This document shows, piece by piece, positions 7,591 through 16,784 of a DNA stretch of 32,851 nt. Where the stretch lies: NCBI GenBank assembly GCA_964581605.1, contig CAZOPF010000063.1, positions 1 through 32,851 of the forward strand. Direction: 5' to 3'. Every line of letters begins with the position of its first letter. The stretch's first letter is position 1. Origin of the DNA: CAADGU01 sp964581605 (GTDB taxonomy: Bacteria; Chloroflexota; Anaerolineae; Promineifilales; Promineifilaceae). The notes beneath the pieces were generated by a model. It had not been told where the DNA came from, searched no databases, and saw only the letters and a program-made list of their open reading frames with translations. The position numbers were made by a program, and so were the translations under genes.

Positions 7591-8958
7591 ATGACCGAAA
7601 CAACCAAATATCAATTAGACGAAAGCAAACTGCCCAAAGCCTGGTACAACATCAACGCGGACATGCCCGTGCCGCCGCAGCCGGTATTGCATCCGGGCAC
7701 AAAGGAGCCGGTAACGCCGGACTTTCTGGGTGTGCTGTTCCCCATGAGCCTGATCCTGCAAGAGATCAGCACGGAACGGTATATTGAAATCCCGGAACCG
7801 GTGCGCGAGATTTACAAACTGTGGCGGCCCACGCCCCTGTTCCGCGCCCACCGCCTGGAAAAGGCGCTGGATACACCCGCCCACATCTACTACAAGTATG
7901 AAGGGGTCAGCCCGGTGGGGTCACACAAGCCGAACACGGCCGTGCCCCAGGCCTTCTTCAACAAAGAAGCGGGCACCAAGGCGCTGACCACCGAAACCGG
8001 GGCCGGGCAGTGGGGATCGGCGCTGGCCATGGCCTGCAACTTTTTTGGCCTGGATTTGGAGGTGTACATGGTCAAGGTCAGTTACCATCAGAAGCCGTAC
8101 CGCCGGGTCATCATGCAAACCTTTGGCGCGGAGGTATATGCCAGCCCAACGGACCGCACCCAGTACGGCCGTGCCCTGCTGCAACAAGACCCCGATTCCC
8201 CCGGCTCGCTGGGCATCGCCATTTCCGAAGCGGTGGAAGTGGCTGCTACCTCCGGCGGCGCCAAAAAGTACAGCCTGGGATCCGTGTTGAACCATGTCCT
8301 GATGCACCAGACCGTCATCGGGCTGGAAGCATTGGAGCAACTGGCCATGGCCGGTGAATATCCCGACGTGGTCATTGGCTGCGCCGGCGGCGGTTCTAAC
8401 TTTGCCGGATTCACCTTCCCCTTCATCCGCGAGAACCTGACCAACGGCCAGAAAACGCGGGTCATTGCTGTGGAACCGGCCTCTTGCCCGACGATGACAC
8501 GTGGCCAATATGCGTTTGATTTTGGCGATACGGCCGCCATGGCCCCCATTGTCAAGATGCACACACTCGGCCACACCTTTGTGCCGCCGGGCATCCATGC
8601 CGGCGGGCTGCGCTATCATGGCATGGCGCCGCAGGTGAGTGCATTGGTAGACGCTGGCTACATTGAAGCCCGCGCCATTCAGCAATTAGCCACGTTTGAA
8701 GGGGCGGTGACGTTTGCCAAAGCGGAAGGCATTATCCCCGCGCCGGAATCGTCCCATGCGGTACGGGCGGCCATTGATGAGGCGCTGGCTTGCAAGGAAT
8801 CGGGCGAACAAAAGGTGATCGCCTTCAACCTGTCCGGGCACGGCCACTTTGACATGATGGCTTACCAGGCGTACTTCAACGGCGAATTGGAAGATTACGA
8901 CTATCCGGCGGCGGCGATTGCGGAAGCGATGAGCCATTTGCCGGAGGTAAGTAATTAG
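7591..8958 (+). CDS. trpB2: TrpB2-type tryptophan synthase beta chain
   Basis: 455 aa from the ATG with GGAGG (7581-7585) 5 nt upstream; an in-frame ATG at 7579 overlaps that site. It is a fold-type II PLP enzyme. The lysine that binds PLP is in GSHKPN (K113), TETGAGQWG carries the catalytic Glu (about 135), and the phosphate loop is GCAGGGSN (263-270). Length and motifs (long N-terminal arm, LWRPTPLFRAHRLE, HAGGLRYHGMAP) match the TrpB2 subgroup rather than canonical TrpB1. TrpB enzymes join indole and serine to tryptophan. TrpB2 proteins often work without TrpA and can salvage free indole. No trpA is in this window. It is the first gene under T-box control. Confidence 0.93.
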   Translation: MTETTKYQLDESKLPKAWYNINADMPVPPQPVLHPGTKEPVTPDFLGVLFPMSLILQEISTERYIEIPEPVREIYKLWRPTPLFRAHRLEKALDTPAHIYYKYEGVSPVGSHKPNTAVPQAFFNKEAGTKALTTETGAGQWGSALAMACNFFGLDLEVYMVKVSYHQKPYRRVIMQTFGAEVYASPTDRTQYGRALLQQDPDSPGSLGIAISEAVEVAATSGGAKKYSLGSVLNHVLMHQTVIGLEALEQLAMAGEYPDVVIGCAGGGSNFAGFTFPFIRENLTNGQKTRVIAVEPASCPTMTRGQYAFDFGDTAAMAPIVKMHTLGHTFVPPGIHAGGLRYHGMAPQVSALVDAGYIEARAIQQLATFEGAVTFAKAEGIIPAPESSHAVRAAIDEALACKESGEQKVIAFNLSGHGHFDMMAYQAYFNGELEDYDYPAAAIAEAMSHLPEVSN

Positions 8959-9016
8959 GAATTATGAATTATGAATTAGGAACGCCCTTCATAATTCATA
9001 ATTCATAATTCATAAT
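8959..9016. repeat. AATTCATAATTCAT inverted spacer repeat
   Basis: Two to three copies of AATTATGA on one arm and four of ATAATTCATA on the other form a long hairpin that fills nearly the whole trpB2-trpE spacer. Confidence 0.8.
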
Positions 9017-9023
9017 TTCGATT

Positions 9024-10526
9024 ATGAACACAGTGTATACACCTACTTTGGCAGCATTTCGGGAACTGGCGGCGGGGCCGGCGAATTTGATTCCGGTGTA
9101 CCGGGAGTTTGCCGCCGACCTGGAGACGCCGGTTTCGGTTTATTTGAAGTTGATGGAGCAGTTTGGCGCTTCGTTTTTGCTGGAATCGGTGGAAGGGGGG
9201 GAACAGGTGGGGCGGTACTCCTTCGTGGGTGTCAATCCGCGTGGGCTGATTTCCTTGAAAGGGCGCACGGTGACGAGCAATGGCGAAAGCCGCACGTTGG
9301 CCGAGGGCGAGGATATTTTGCATGTGGTCAAGGCGGAGATGGCGCAGTTTACACCGGCCGACCTGCCCGGATTACCGCGCTTTCAGGGGGGGGCGGTGGG
9401 GTATCTGGGCTATGATGTGGTGCGTTTTTTTGAGCGGCTGCCAGACACGGCAACCGCTGTTCTGGACATCCCCGACGCCATCTTCCTGCTGGCGGATACG
9501 CTGGTGGTCTTTGACCATGCCCGCCACCGGCTGCTCATTCTGGCGAATGCCCGTGTGAATGGGGATGTGGAAGCGGCTTACGTGGAGGCGATTCAGATGA
9601 TTGAGCGAGTGGCAGAGAGGTTGTTACGGCCGTTGCCCGCCATCCCTGGGTTACGTTTTCACCGTGGACGGAATGGTAACGGGCATCAACTAACCAGCAA
9701 CATGGAACAGGCCCGCTACGAGCAGATGGTGCGCCAGGCCAAAGAGTACATCGCCGCCGGGGACATTTTCCAGGTGGTGCTCAGCCAGCGCTTCAGCCGC
9801 CAGACCAGCGCCCACCCCTTCGCCATTTACCGCGCCCTGCGTATGTTGAACCCCTCACCCTACATGTTCTACTTCGACTTTGGTGAACTGGATTTGCAGG
9901 TGATTGGCGCGTCGCCGGAGATTCATGTGCGGCTGGAAGATGGCACCGCCACCGTGCGCCCCATTGCCGGGACGAGGTGGCGCGGCCAGACACCGGAAGA
10001 AGATAAAGCGTTGGAGGCGGAACTGTTGGCCGACCCCAAAGAGCGCGCCGAACACGTGATGCTGGTAGACCTGGGGCGGAACGACATCGGCCGTGTCAGC
10101 GAATATGGCAGCGTGAAAGTGAGCGACCTGATGACCATTGAGCGGTACAGCCATGTCATGCACATCGTCAGCCACGTGACGGGGCGGATCAAACCGGGCA
10201 TGGACGCCTTCGACCTGATGCGGGCCACCTTTCCGGCCGGCACAGTCAGCGGTGCGCCCAAAGTGCGAGCGATGGAGATCATTGAAGAGCTAGAGGATGA
10301 ACGGCGCGGCCTGTATGCGGGCGCGGTCGGTTACTTTAGCTACGATGGCAGCATGGACACCTGCATCGCCATCCGCACGATGGTGATGCAGGACGACACC
10401 ATCTATGTGCAGGCGGGCGCGGGCATTGTGGCCGACAGCGACCCGACGAGCGAGTATCAAGAATCATTCAACAAAGCCCGCGCTCTGCTGGTGGCAGTGG
10501 ATAAGGCGGAGCAGGGGGTTTTATAG
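9024..10526 (+). CDS. trpE: Anthranilate synthase component I
   Basis: 500 aa. It converts chorismate and ammonia (from TrpG) into anthranilate, the first committed step to tryptophan. The N-terminal domain has LLESVEGGEQVGRYS (52-66), the LLES region that forms part of the tryptophan feedback site, so the enzyme is probably inhibited by tryptophan. The chorismate-binding domain occupies about 215-490: GDIFQVVLSQRF, NPSPYMFYFDFGELDLQVIGASPE, RPIAGTRWRG, ELLADPKERAEHVMLVDLGRNDIGR, TFPAGTVSGAPKVRAMEII and QAGAGIVADSDP. All hallmark motifs are intact. The ATG at 9024 has no clear Shine-Dalgarno. It follows trpB2 by 65 bp of repeat sequence and lies in the same T-box transcript. Confidence 0.96.
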   Translation: MNTVYTPTLAAFRELAAGPANLIPVYREFAADLETPVSVYLKLMEQFGASFLLESVEGGEQVGRYSFVGVNPRGLISLKGRTVTSNGESRTLAEGEDILHVVKAEMAQFTPADLPGLPRFQGGAVGYLGYDVVRFFERLPDTATAVLDIPDAIFLLADTLVVFDHARHRLLILANARVNGDVEAAYVEAIQMIERVAERLLRPLPAIPGLRFHRGRNGNGHQLTSNMEQARYEQMVRQAKEYIAAGDIFQVVLSQRFSRQTSAHPFAIYRALRMLNPSPYMFYFDFGELDLQVIGASPEIHVRLEDGTATVRPIAGTRWRGQTPEEDKALEAELLADPKERAEHVMLVDLGRNDIGRVSEYGSVKVSDLMTIERYSHVMHIVSHVTGRIKPGMDAFDLMRATFPAGTVSGAPKVRAMEIIEELEDERRGLYAGAVGYFSYDGSMDTCIAIRTMVMQDDTIYVQAGAGIVADSDPTSEYQESFNKARALLVAVDKAEQGVL

Positions 10527-10555
10527 TAAGCAGTAATCAGTAAGCAGTAATCAGT
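10525..10555 (+). repeat. Tandem AGTAAGCAGTAATC spacer repeat
   Basis: Two 14-bp copies directly after the trpE stop codon. They belong to the same family as the spacers at 11602-11684 and 20541-20577. Confidence 0.8.
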
Positions 10556-10600
10556 GTGGCTAGACCGATAACCGTTTACCAATTACAAGCAAGGAACATT

Positions 10601-11614
10601 ATGACCAAAAAACGTGTATTCAGCGGCATCCAACCGACCGGGAATGTGCATCTGGGCAATTACCTGGGGTCTTATAAAAATTGGGTGGCGAAACAGGATG
10701 AGAAGGAAAACTTCTTTTGTGTGGTGGATTTGCATAGTCTGACAGTGCCGCAAGTGCCGGAACAATTGCGCCACGAAACATTGTCAATGGCCGCCATTTT
10801 GTTGGCAGCGGGGCTGGACCCGGACAAGTGTACGATCTTTGTGCAGAGCCATGTGACGGCTCATGCCGAAGGGTGTTGGCTACTCAACTGCATCACGCCG
10901 CTGGGCTGGCTGCAACGTATGACCCAGTTCAAAGACAAGTCCGCCCGGCAAGAGAGTGTGTTGACCGGCTTGCTCGATTACCCGGTGCTGATGGCCGGGG
11001 ACATCATTTTTTACGACGCCCATGAGGTGCCGGTGGGTGAAGACCAGAAGCAGCATGTGGAACTGGCGCGGGACATTGCCCAACGGTTTAACAGCCTCTA
11101 TGAAGAGGAGTTTTTTGTCATTCCGCAGCCGGTGATCCCGGAGGTGGGGGCGCGGGTGATGGGGCTGGATGACCCAACGGTGAAGATGTCGAAGAGTCTG
11201 GCGCAGGTGCGCGGCCATGCGGTGCGGGTGTTGGATGAGCCGGATGAGATCATGCGCTCCTTCAAACGGGCGGTGACGGATTCGGGGCGGGAGATTCGCT
11301 TTTCTGATGACCCGGCGAAGGCGGGGGTGAATAACCTGCTGGAAATCTACCAGGCGCTCACCGGCAAGAGCCAGGCCGCAGTGGAAGCAGATTTTGCCGA
11401 TGCACGGGGGTATGGCGACCTGAAGGTACGGGTGGCGGAGGTGACGATTGCGGCGCTGACGCCCATCCGGGAGCGGTATCATCAATTGATGGCCGACCCG
11501 GCGGAGTTATACCGGTTGTTGGCGAAAGGGGCGGCGCAGGCTACGGCCGTGTCCCAACCCAAAGTGGACCGCATGAAAGAGATGATGGGGCTGGTGCTGC
11601 CCGGTAAGCAGTGA
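10601..11614 (+). CDS. trpS: Tryptophanyl-tRNA synthetase
   Basis: 337 aa from the ATG preceded by AAGGAA at 6 nt (an in-frame GTG at 10556 lies within the spacer repeat). It is a class I synthetase that charges tRNA-Trp. The HIGH-like motif is in SGIQPTGNVHLGNYLGS (8-24). The tryptophan pocket region is GLLDYPVLMAGDIIFYDAHEVPVGEDQKQHVELARDIA. The KMSKS loop is exact (195-199). Length is normal for bacterial TrpRS. The last codons (GKQ, then TGA) are read from the start of the AAGCAGTGAGCAGT spacer repeat. Placement in a Trp T-box transcript makes sense: synthetase and biosynthesis rise together when tRNA-Trp is uncharged. Confidence 0.96.
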   Translation: MTKKRVFSGIQPTGNVHLGNYLGSYKNWVAKQDEKENFFCVVDLHSLTVPQVPEQLRHETLSMAAILLAAGLDPDKCTIFVQSHVTAHAEGCWLLNCITPLGWLQRMTQFKDKSARQESVLTGLLDYPVLMAGDIIFYDAHEVPVGEDQKQHVELARDIAQRFNSLYEEEFFVIPQPVIPEVGARVMGLDDPTVKMSKSLAQVRGHAVRVLDEPDEIMRSFKRAVTDSGREIRFSDDPAKAGVNNLLEIYQALTGKSQAAVEADFADARGYGDLKVRVAEVTIAALTPIRERYHQLMADPAELYRLLAKGAAQATAVSQPKVDRMKEMMGLVLPGKQ

Positions 11615-11684
11615 GCAGTAAGCAGTGGGCAGTAAGCAGTGCGGAGAGATGACTGCTTACTGCTGACCGCTCACTGCTCACTCC
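11602..11684. repeat. GTAAGCAGTGAGCAGT inverted repeat, trpS-trpG spacer
   Basis: Several direct decamer copies (AGTAAGCAGT, GTGAGCAGT) on the left are answered by ACTGCTTACTGCT and CACTGCTCACT on the right, making a long imperfect hairpin. It overlaps the trpS stop codon. Confidence 0.85.
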
Positions 11685-11700
11685 CAAATGGAGGAAAGCC

Positions 11701-12264
<564 letters not shown>

Positions 12265-12283
12265 GAATAGGACGCAGATAGAG

Positions 12284-12352
12284 AAAATCAAAGATTTCGC
12301 AGATTACGCAGATTGTTAATCGGTGAAATCTGCGTAATCTTTGATGATTCCC
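12284..12352. repeat. GATTACGCAGATT inverted repeat
   Basis: GATTACGCAGATT (12302-12314) and AATCTGCGTAATC (12327-12339) are perfect 13-bp arms, extended imperfectly by AATCAAAGATT outside. It lies after trpG and before the methyltransferase gene. Confidence 0.85.
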
Positions 12353-12394
12353 AAGACGGGAATGGAACGCGGATGAACGCGGATCAAGAAAATT

Positions 12395-12480
12395 GTCATT
12401 CCGACGAGTCCTCGAGGAGGAATCCTCTACGTTGATGAAGGCGGAAGATTCCTCGCTCCGCGGACTTCGCTCGGAATGAC
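12395..12480. repeat. GTCATTCCGA...TCGGAATGAC palindromic element
   Basis: An 86-bp element with 10-bp perfect end repeats (GTCATTCCGA at 12395-12404, TCGGAATGAC at 12471-12480) and internal pairing of GAGGAATCCTC-like and GAAGATTCCTC-like segments. I recall closely similar elements being widespread between bacterial genes; this could not be checked here. Confidence 0.75.
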
Positions 12481-12504
12481 ACGTAGCCACTATTTGGAGA
12501 TGTG

Positions 12505-13218
12505 ATGACAGTGGTCTTGGAAAATGTGGTGCCCTGGGGTCGGTCATTGGCGGAGTATCGGGGGATGTTTGCGCTGACGGCCGTAGACGAGGGGCGGCGG
12601 ATTTTGGGCTGTGCCGATGGGCCGGCGAGTTTTAATGCGGAGATGACGGCACGGGGCACGGCCGTACTTTCCATTGACCCGCTCTACCAGTTCAGCGCCG
12701 CCCAAATTGAGCAGCGCGTTCAGGAAGCGTATCCGCTGATTCTAAACCAGGTGCGGCAGACGATGGCGGATTATGTGTGGACGACCATCCCATCGCCGGA
12801 GCGTTTGGGCGAGATACGGCTGGCGGCAATGACGCGCTTTTTGCAGGATTATGAAGCGGGGAAGGCGGACGGCCGTTACCAACCCATTTCTCTCCCTCAT
12901 TTGCCCTTTGCCGACGGGGATTTTGGTCTGGCGTTGTGTTCGCACTTTCTCTTTTTGTATGGCGAGCAGTTGTCATTTGATTTTCACGTCACGGCCGTGC
13001 GCGAGATGGTGCGTGTGGCCGGAGAAGTGCGGATATTTCCGCTGTTGGATTTGGAATGTCGAGAGTCGAGGCATTTACGGCCGTTAATGGAAGTGATGCA
13101 GAGGGAGGGGGTGACGGCCGTGATTGAACCAGTCAATTACGAATTCCAACGCGGCGGCAACCAGATGCTGCGTGTCACCGGCGGTGTGACCGGCGGTGTG
13201 ACCGGCGGTGGATTATGA
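12505..13218 (+). CDS. SAM-dependent methyltransferase-like protein
   Basis: 237 aa from the ATG with GGAG at 12496-12499. A Rossmann-type SAM site is suggested by MFALTAVDEGRRILGCADGP (motif I region, about 21-42) followed by GTAVLSIDPLYQ (acidic end of strand 2). The later PFADGDFGLALCSHFLFLYG is like motif IV, and HVTAVREMVRVAGEVRIFPLLDL like the post-motif region. The substrate is unknown. The C-terminus is a short tandem repeat (VTGGVTGGVTGGGL, from a 12-nt unit). It lies about 240 bp after trpG, beyond two palindromic repeats, so it may or may not share the trp transcript. Confidence 0.7.
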   Translation: MTVVLENVVPWGRSLAEYRGMFALTAVDEGRRILGCADGPASFNAEMTARGTAVLSIDPLYQFSAAQIEQRVQEAYPLILNQVRQTMADYVWTTIPSPERLGEIRLAAMTRFLQDYEAGKADGRYQPISLPHLPFADGDFGLALCSHFLFLYGEQLSFDFHVTAVREMVRVAGEVRIFPLLDLECRESRHLRPLMEVMQREGVTAVIEPVNYEFQRGGNQMLRVTGGVTGGVTGGGL

Positions 13219-13261
13219 ATCGTATTGCGCTTTGCGTATAACGTACTATGATCCGTTTTTC

Positions 13262-13326
13262 AACGCAGAGACGCAGAGACGCAGAGGCGCGGAGAGGTTT
13301 TCTCTGCATCGCTGCGCCTCCGCGTT
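13262..13326. repeat. AACGCAGAGACGCAGAG inverted repeat
   Basis: Tandem ACGCAGAG units on the left are answered by CTCTGC and CTGCGCCTCCGCGTT on the right, giving an imperfect hairpin with AACGC/GCGTT ends. The family resembles the repeat translated inside the glycosyltransferase gene. Confidence 0.8.
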
Positions 13327-13353
13327 AAATATCCCACAAGGTGAGGTAATGTA

Positions 13354-16263
13354 ATGAATTCCCATGGTTTTGAGTTGATTCAAGAGAGTTATATTGAAGA
13401 ATTGAACAGCAAGGCGACGTTGTACCGGCACGTGAAAACGGGCGCGGAACTGCTGTCGGTGCAAAATGATGACGAGAACAAGGCGTTTGGCATCACCTTC
13501 CGCACCCCGCCGGAAGATTCCACCGGGCTGCCGCACATCATGGAACATGCGGTGTTGGGTGGGTCGCGCAAGTATCAGGTGAAGGAGCCGTTTATTGAAC
13601 TGGCGAAGGGGTCGTTTAAGACCTTTTTGAATGCCTTTACGGCCGCCGACTTCACCACCTATCCCGTAGCCACCACCAACAGCAAAGAGTTGTATAACCT
13701 GGTGGACGTGTACCTGGACGCCGTATTTCATCCACTGATTACACCCCACCATTTGGAGCAGGAAGGGTGGCATTATGAATTAAACAGCCCGGACGAGCCG
13801 CTCATTTACAAGGGCATTGTGTTTAACGAGATGAAGGGGGCGTATTCGTCGCCGGAGGGGGTGTTGTATAAGGCGGTGAAGGAGTCGCTCTTCCCGGACA
13901 ATGTGTACCGGCATGATTCCGGCGGCGACCCGACGGTGATGCCCAACCTGACCTATGAGCAGTTCCGCAGCTTCCACGAAACCTATTACCACCCATCGAA
14001 TGCGCGGATTTTCTTTTATGGCGATGATGACCCGCAGAAGCGGTTGGCCTTGCTGGATGAATACCTGAGCGGGTTTGATGCCGCCAAAGTAGAGTCGGCC
14101 ATCCCTTTGCATGAGCCATTTGTGGAGCCGAAACGGGTAGTACGGCCGTATGCCGTCACCGCCGACGGCGAACAAAAAGCGTATGTCAGCCTCAACTGGG
14201 TACTGCCGGAAATCCTCGACCCGGCGCTGCAAATGGCGCTGAGTGTCATGTCCTACGCGGTGGTCAGCACCCCCGCCTCGCCGCTGCGTAAGGCGTTGAT
14301 GGATTCCGGGCTGGGCAGTGACACCATTGGCGGCGGTATTTCCGGGGCGCTGCGTCAGGCCACCTTTTCCACCGGTCTGAAAGGGGTGGAATTGGCAAAC
14401 GTGGACAAAGTGGAGCCGCTGGTGTTGCAGACATTGGAAAAACTGGCGGCCGAAGGCATTGAGCCGGAGATGATTGAAGCGGCCATCAACACCATCGAAT
14501 TTAGTCTCCGCGAAAACAATACCGGCTCCTTTCCGCGTGGCCTGTCGTTGATGATCCGGGCGCTGCGAAATTGGGTGTATGACTTTGATCCGCTGGAACC
14601 GTTGCAATATGAAGCGCCGTTAACGGCCGTCAAAACCCAACTCGCCGCCAACCCCGCCTATCTGCAAGAACTCATCCGCACCTACCTGCTGGCAAACAAC
14701 CATCGCGTGACGCTGGTTTTGCAGCCAGACCCGGAACTGCAAGCGCGGATGGAGGCGGAAGAGAAGGCAAAGTTGACGGCCGTGCAATCCCGCCTCAACG
14801 AACGCCAAATTGAGGACATCATCGCCACCACGCAGCAGTTGAAGGCGCTGCAAGAGAAGCCGGACGACCCGGTAGCGTTAGCGACCATCCCCCGGCTGAC
14901 GCTGGCCGACCTGGACAGAGAAAACAAACCGATCCCCTTTGCCCGCGAAGCCCTGCACGGGGCGGAGGTGATCACCCACGACCTGTTTACCAATGGCATT
15001 GTTTATCTGGACATGGGGCTGAATTTGCACACGCTGCCCCAGGAATTGCTGCCGTTGGTGGGGTTGTACGGCCGTGCCCTCACCGAAGTGGGTACCGAAA
15101 GCGAAGATTATGTGAAGTTGCAGCAGCGGATCGGCCGCAAGACGGGCGGTCTCCATGCCTCGCGCCACATGGCTTCTAAACGGGGCGAAACTGAGGCGGC
15201 TGCCTGGCTCTTCCTGCGGGGCAAGGCGACGATGGCCCAGGCGGATGACCTGCTGGATATTGCCCGCGACGTGCTGCTGACGGTGAAGCTGGACAACCGT
15301 GACCGGCTGCGACAAATGGTGTATGAATCCATTGCCCGGCTGGAGGCGGGGCTGATTCCGGGTGGGCATAGTGTGGCCGACGGCCGTTTACGGGCCACCT
15401 TCAACGAAAGCGATTGGGCCTCCGAGCAGACCAGTGGCATTGCCTACCTCTTTGCCCTGCGCCAGTTAGCGGCGGAGATGGAGAGCGACTGGCCCAGTGT
15501 GCTGGCAAAATTAGAACAGGTGCGGCAAACGCTCATCAGCCGCCGCAATCTGATCGTCAACGTCACCCTGGACGCGGCCAATTGGGCGCAGTTCCAGCCA
15601 CGATTGGCCGGCTTTATCGCCAGCCTGCCCGATGTGCCCGTGGCCACGCAGCGTTGGCAGTGGCAGGGCGACACCACGCCGGAAGGCTTGACCATCCCGG
15701 CGCAGGTGAACTATGTGGCGCAGGGGGCCAATCTGTATGAGTTGGGCTACAAGCTGCATGGCTCGATTGCCGTGATCAACAATTACCTGCGCACCACCTA
15801 CCTGTGGGACAAGATTCGGGTGCAGGGTGGGGCGTATGGCGGCATGGTCAGCTTCAGCCACAACACGGGCGTTTACAGCTTCCTTTCGTATCGTGACCCG
15901 AACTTGCTGGGGACGCTGGCGAATTATGCCGGTGTGCCCGCCTTTTTGCGCCAGCCCCTGCACAACGATGAACTGACCAAAAGCATCATTGGCGCGATTA
16001 GCAGTATGGATGCCTATGAACTGCCGGACGCCAAGGGGTACACCTCGCTGTCGCGCTATCTGGCAAATGTGACGGACGCCTACCGGCAGCAGCTACGCGA
16101 GGAGGTGCTATCTACGACGGCGGCCGATTTTGCGGCGTTGGGGGAGGTGTTGGCGGGGGTGAGGGAGCACGGCCGTGTGGTTGTCCTCGGTTCCGCCGAA
16201 GCCATCCAACACGCTAACAGCGAACGCGGCGGCAACTGGCTGCGCGTGACGAAGGTGAAATAG
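13354..16263 (+). CDS. M16C metallopeptidase, presequence protease (PreP/Cym1) type
   Basis: 969 aa, the usual size for one-chain M16C peptidases that form a closed chamber and degrade short unfolded peptides. The inverted zinc motif HxxEH is H61-IME-H65 (GLPHIMEHAVLGGSRKY), and the third ligand E159 is in GIVFNEMKGAYS, as in PreP. The N-terminal pair of domains spans about 1-430, the linker/M16C-associated helical region about 430-520, and a second, zinc-free pair about 530-969. No signal peptide is seen, so it is cytoplasmic. The start has an AAGGTGAGGT ribosome binding site. The last 30 codons are duplicated in diverged form at 17794-17885. Confidence 0.93.
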   Translation: MNSHGFELIQESYIEELNSKATLYRHVKTGAELLSVQNDDENKAFGITFRTPPEDSTGLPHIMEHAVLGGSRKYQVKEPFIELAKGSFKTFLNAFTAADFTTYPVATTNSKELYNLVDVYLDAVFHPLITPHHLEQEGWHYELNSPDEPLIYKGIVFNEMKGAYSSPEGVLYKAVKESLFPDNVYRHDSGGDPTVMPNLTYEQFRSFHETYYHPSNARIFFYGDDDPQKRLALLDEYLSGFDAAKVESAIPLHEPFVEPKRVVRPYAVTADGEQKAYVSLNWVLPEILDPALQMALSVMSYAVVSTPASPLRKALMDSGLGSDTIGGGISGALRQATFSTGLKGVELANVDKVEPLVLQTLEKLAAEGIEPEMIEAAINTIEFSLRENNTGSFPRGLSLMIRALRNWVYDFDPLEPLQYEAPLTAVKTQLAANPAYLQELIRTYLLANNHRVTLVLQPDPELQARMEAEEKAKLTAVQSRLNERQIEDIIATTQQLKALQEKPDDPVALATIPRLTLADLDRENKPIPFAREALHGAEVITHDLFTNGIVYLDMGLNLHTLPQELLPLVGLYGRALTEVGTESEDYVKLQQRIGRKTGGLHASRHMASKRGETEAAAWLFLRGKATMAQADDLLDIARDVLLTVKLDNRDRLRQMVYESIARLEAGLIPGGHSVADGRLRATFNESDWASEQTSGIAYLFALRQLAAEMESDWPSVLAKLEQVRQTLISRRNLIVNVTLDAANWAQFQPRLAGFIASLPDVPVATQRWQWQGDTTPEGLTIPAQVNYVAQGANLYELGYKLHGSIAVINNYLRTTYLWDKIRVQGGAYGGMVSFSHNTGVYSFLSYRDPNLLGTLANYAGVPAFLRQPLHNDELTKSIIGAISSMDAYELPDAKGYTSLSRYLANVTDAYRQQLREEVLSTTAADFAALGEVLAGVREHGRVVVLGSAEAIQHANSERGGNWLRVTKVK

Positions 16264-16270
16264 GAAATGG

Positions 16271-16345
16271 GATCACGGATTGGACGGATAAAACGGATAA
16301 ACACGGATTTTTTCTTTTTTCCGTGAAAATCCGTTCAATCCGTGC
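16271..16345. repeat. CACGGATTG-ACGGAT inverted repeat
   Basis: CACGGATTGGACGGAT on the left and ATCCGTTCAATCCGTG on the right are complementary with one mismatch. Between them is CACGGATTTTTT, answered by TTTTTTCCGTG. It separates the peptidase from the next gene. Confidence 0.75.
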
Positions 16346-16379
16346 CATCCGTGTATCCATTTTAGAAAGGAGTGGTCGT

Positions 16380-16784
16380 ATGCAAGTGACGCTAACAATT
16401 CCAGATGCCTTGTATCGGCGGGCGCAGCAATTGGCGCTTAGTCGCCAAAGTGATGTGGTTGAGGTGATTACGGCCGTGTTAGATGAAAGTTTACCGGCTG
16501 TTGCTGAGACCGACACGATTGATTGGAGTGAGCCAGATGAAGCGGTGGACAGGGAGATGGCTGCCTACATCGCTCTGCATCCGATGTTGAAGGAAAGGTA
16601 TTTGGGCCAGCATGTGGCCATTCTGGGCGGCCAACTTGTTGACCATGATCACGACCTGGAAGCGTTGAGCCGTCGTATCTATGCCCAATACGCAGGCCAG
16701 TTTGTCTGGATCACGGCCGTGCGGGAAATGCCCATAGATACATTCCGCAATCCCTCAATCCACTTGGTAACCGAGACCGGATAA
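16380..16784 (+). CDS. Small protein with N-terminal RHH-like and C-terminal DUF5678-like regions
   Basis: 134 aa from the ATG with AAAGGAG about 8 nt upstream. Residues 1-40 (MQVTLTIPDALYRRAQQLAL...) look like the strand and helices of a ribbon-helix-helix DNA-binding or antitoxin protein. Residues about 75-130 (YLGQHVAILGGQLVDHDHDLEALSRRIYAQYAGQFVWI) fit the DUF5678 pattern. Its TAA stop overlaps the next gene's ATG (TAATG at 16782-16786), so the two are translationally coupled. I infer a paired system with the retropepsin-like protein. The biological role is not known to me. Confidence 0.7.
   Translation: MQVTLTIPDALYRRAQQLALSRQSDVVEVITAVLDESLPAVAETDTIDWSEPDEAVDREMAAYIALHPMLKERYLGQHVAILGGQLVDHDHDLEALSRRIYAQYAGQFVWITAVREMPIDTFRNPSIHLVTETG

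Noticed and set aside
7921..8685. 254-codon minus-strand ORF over trpB2
   Set aside because: Antisense shadow of a well-supported enzyme gene with high third-position GC.
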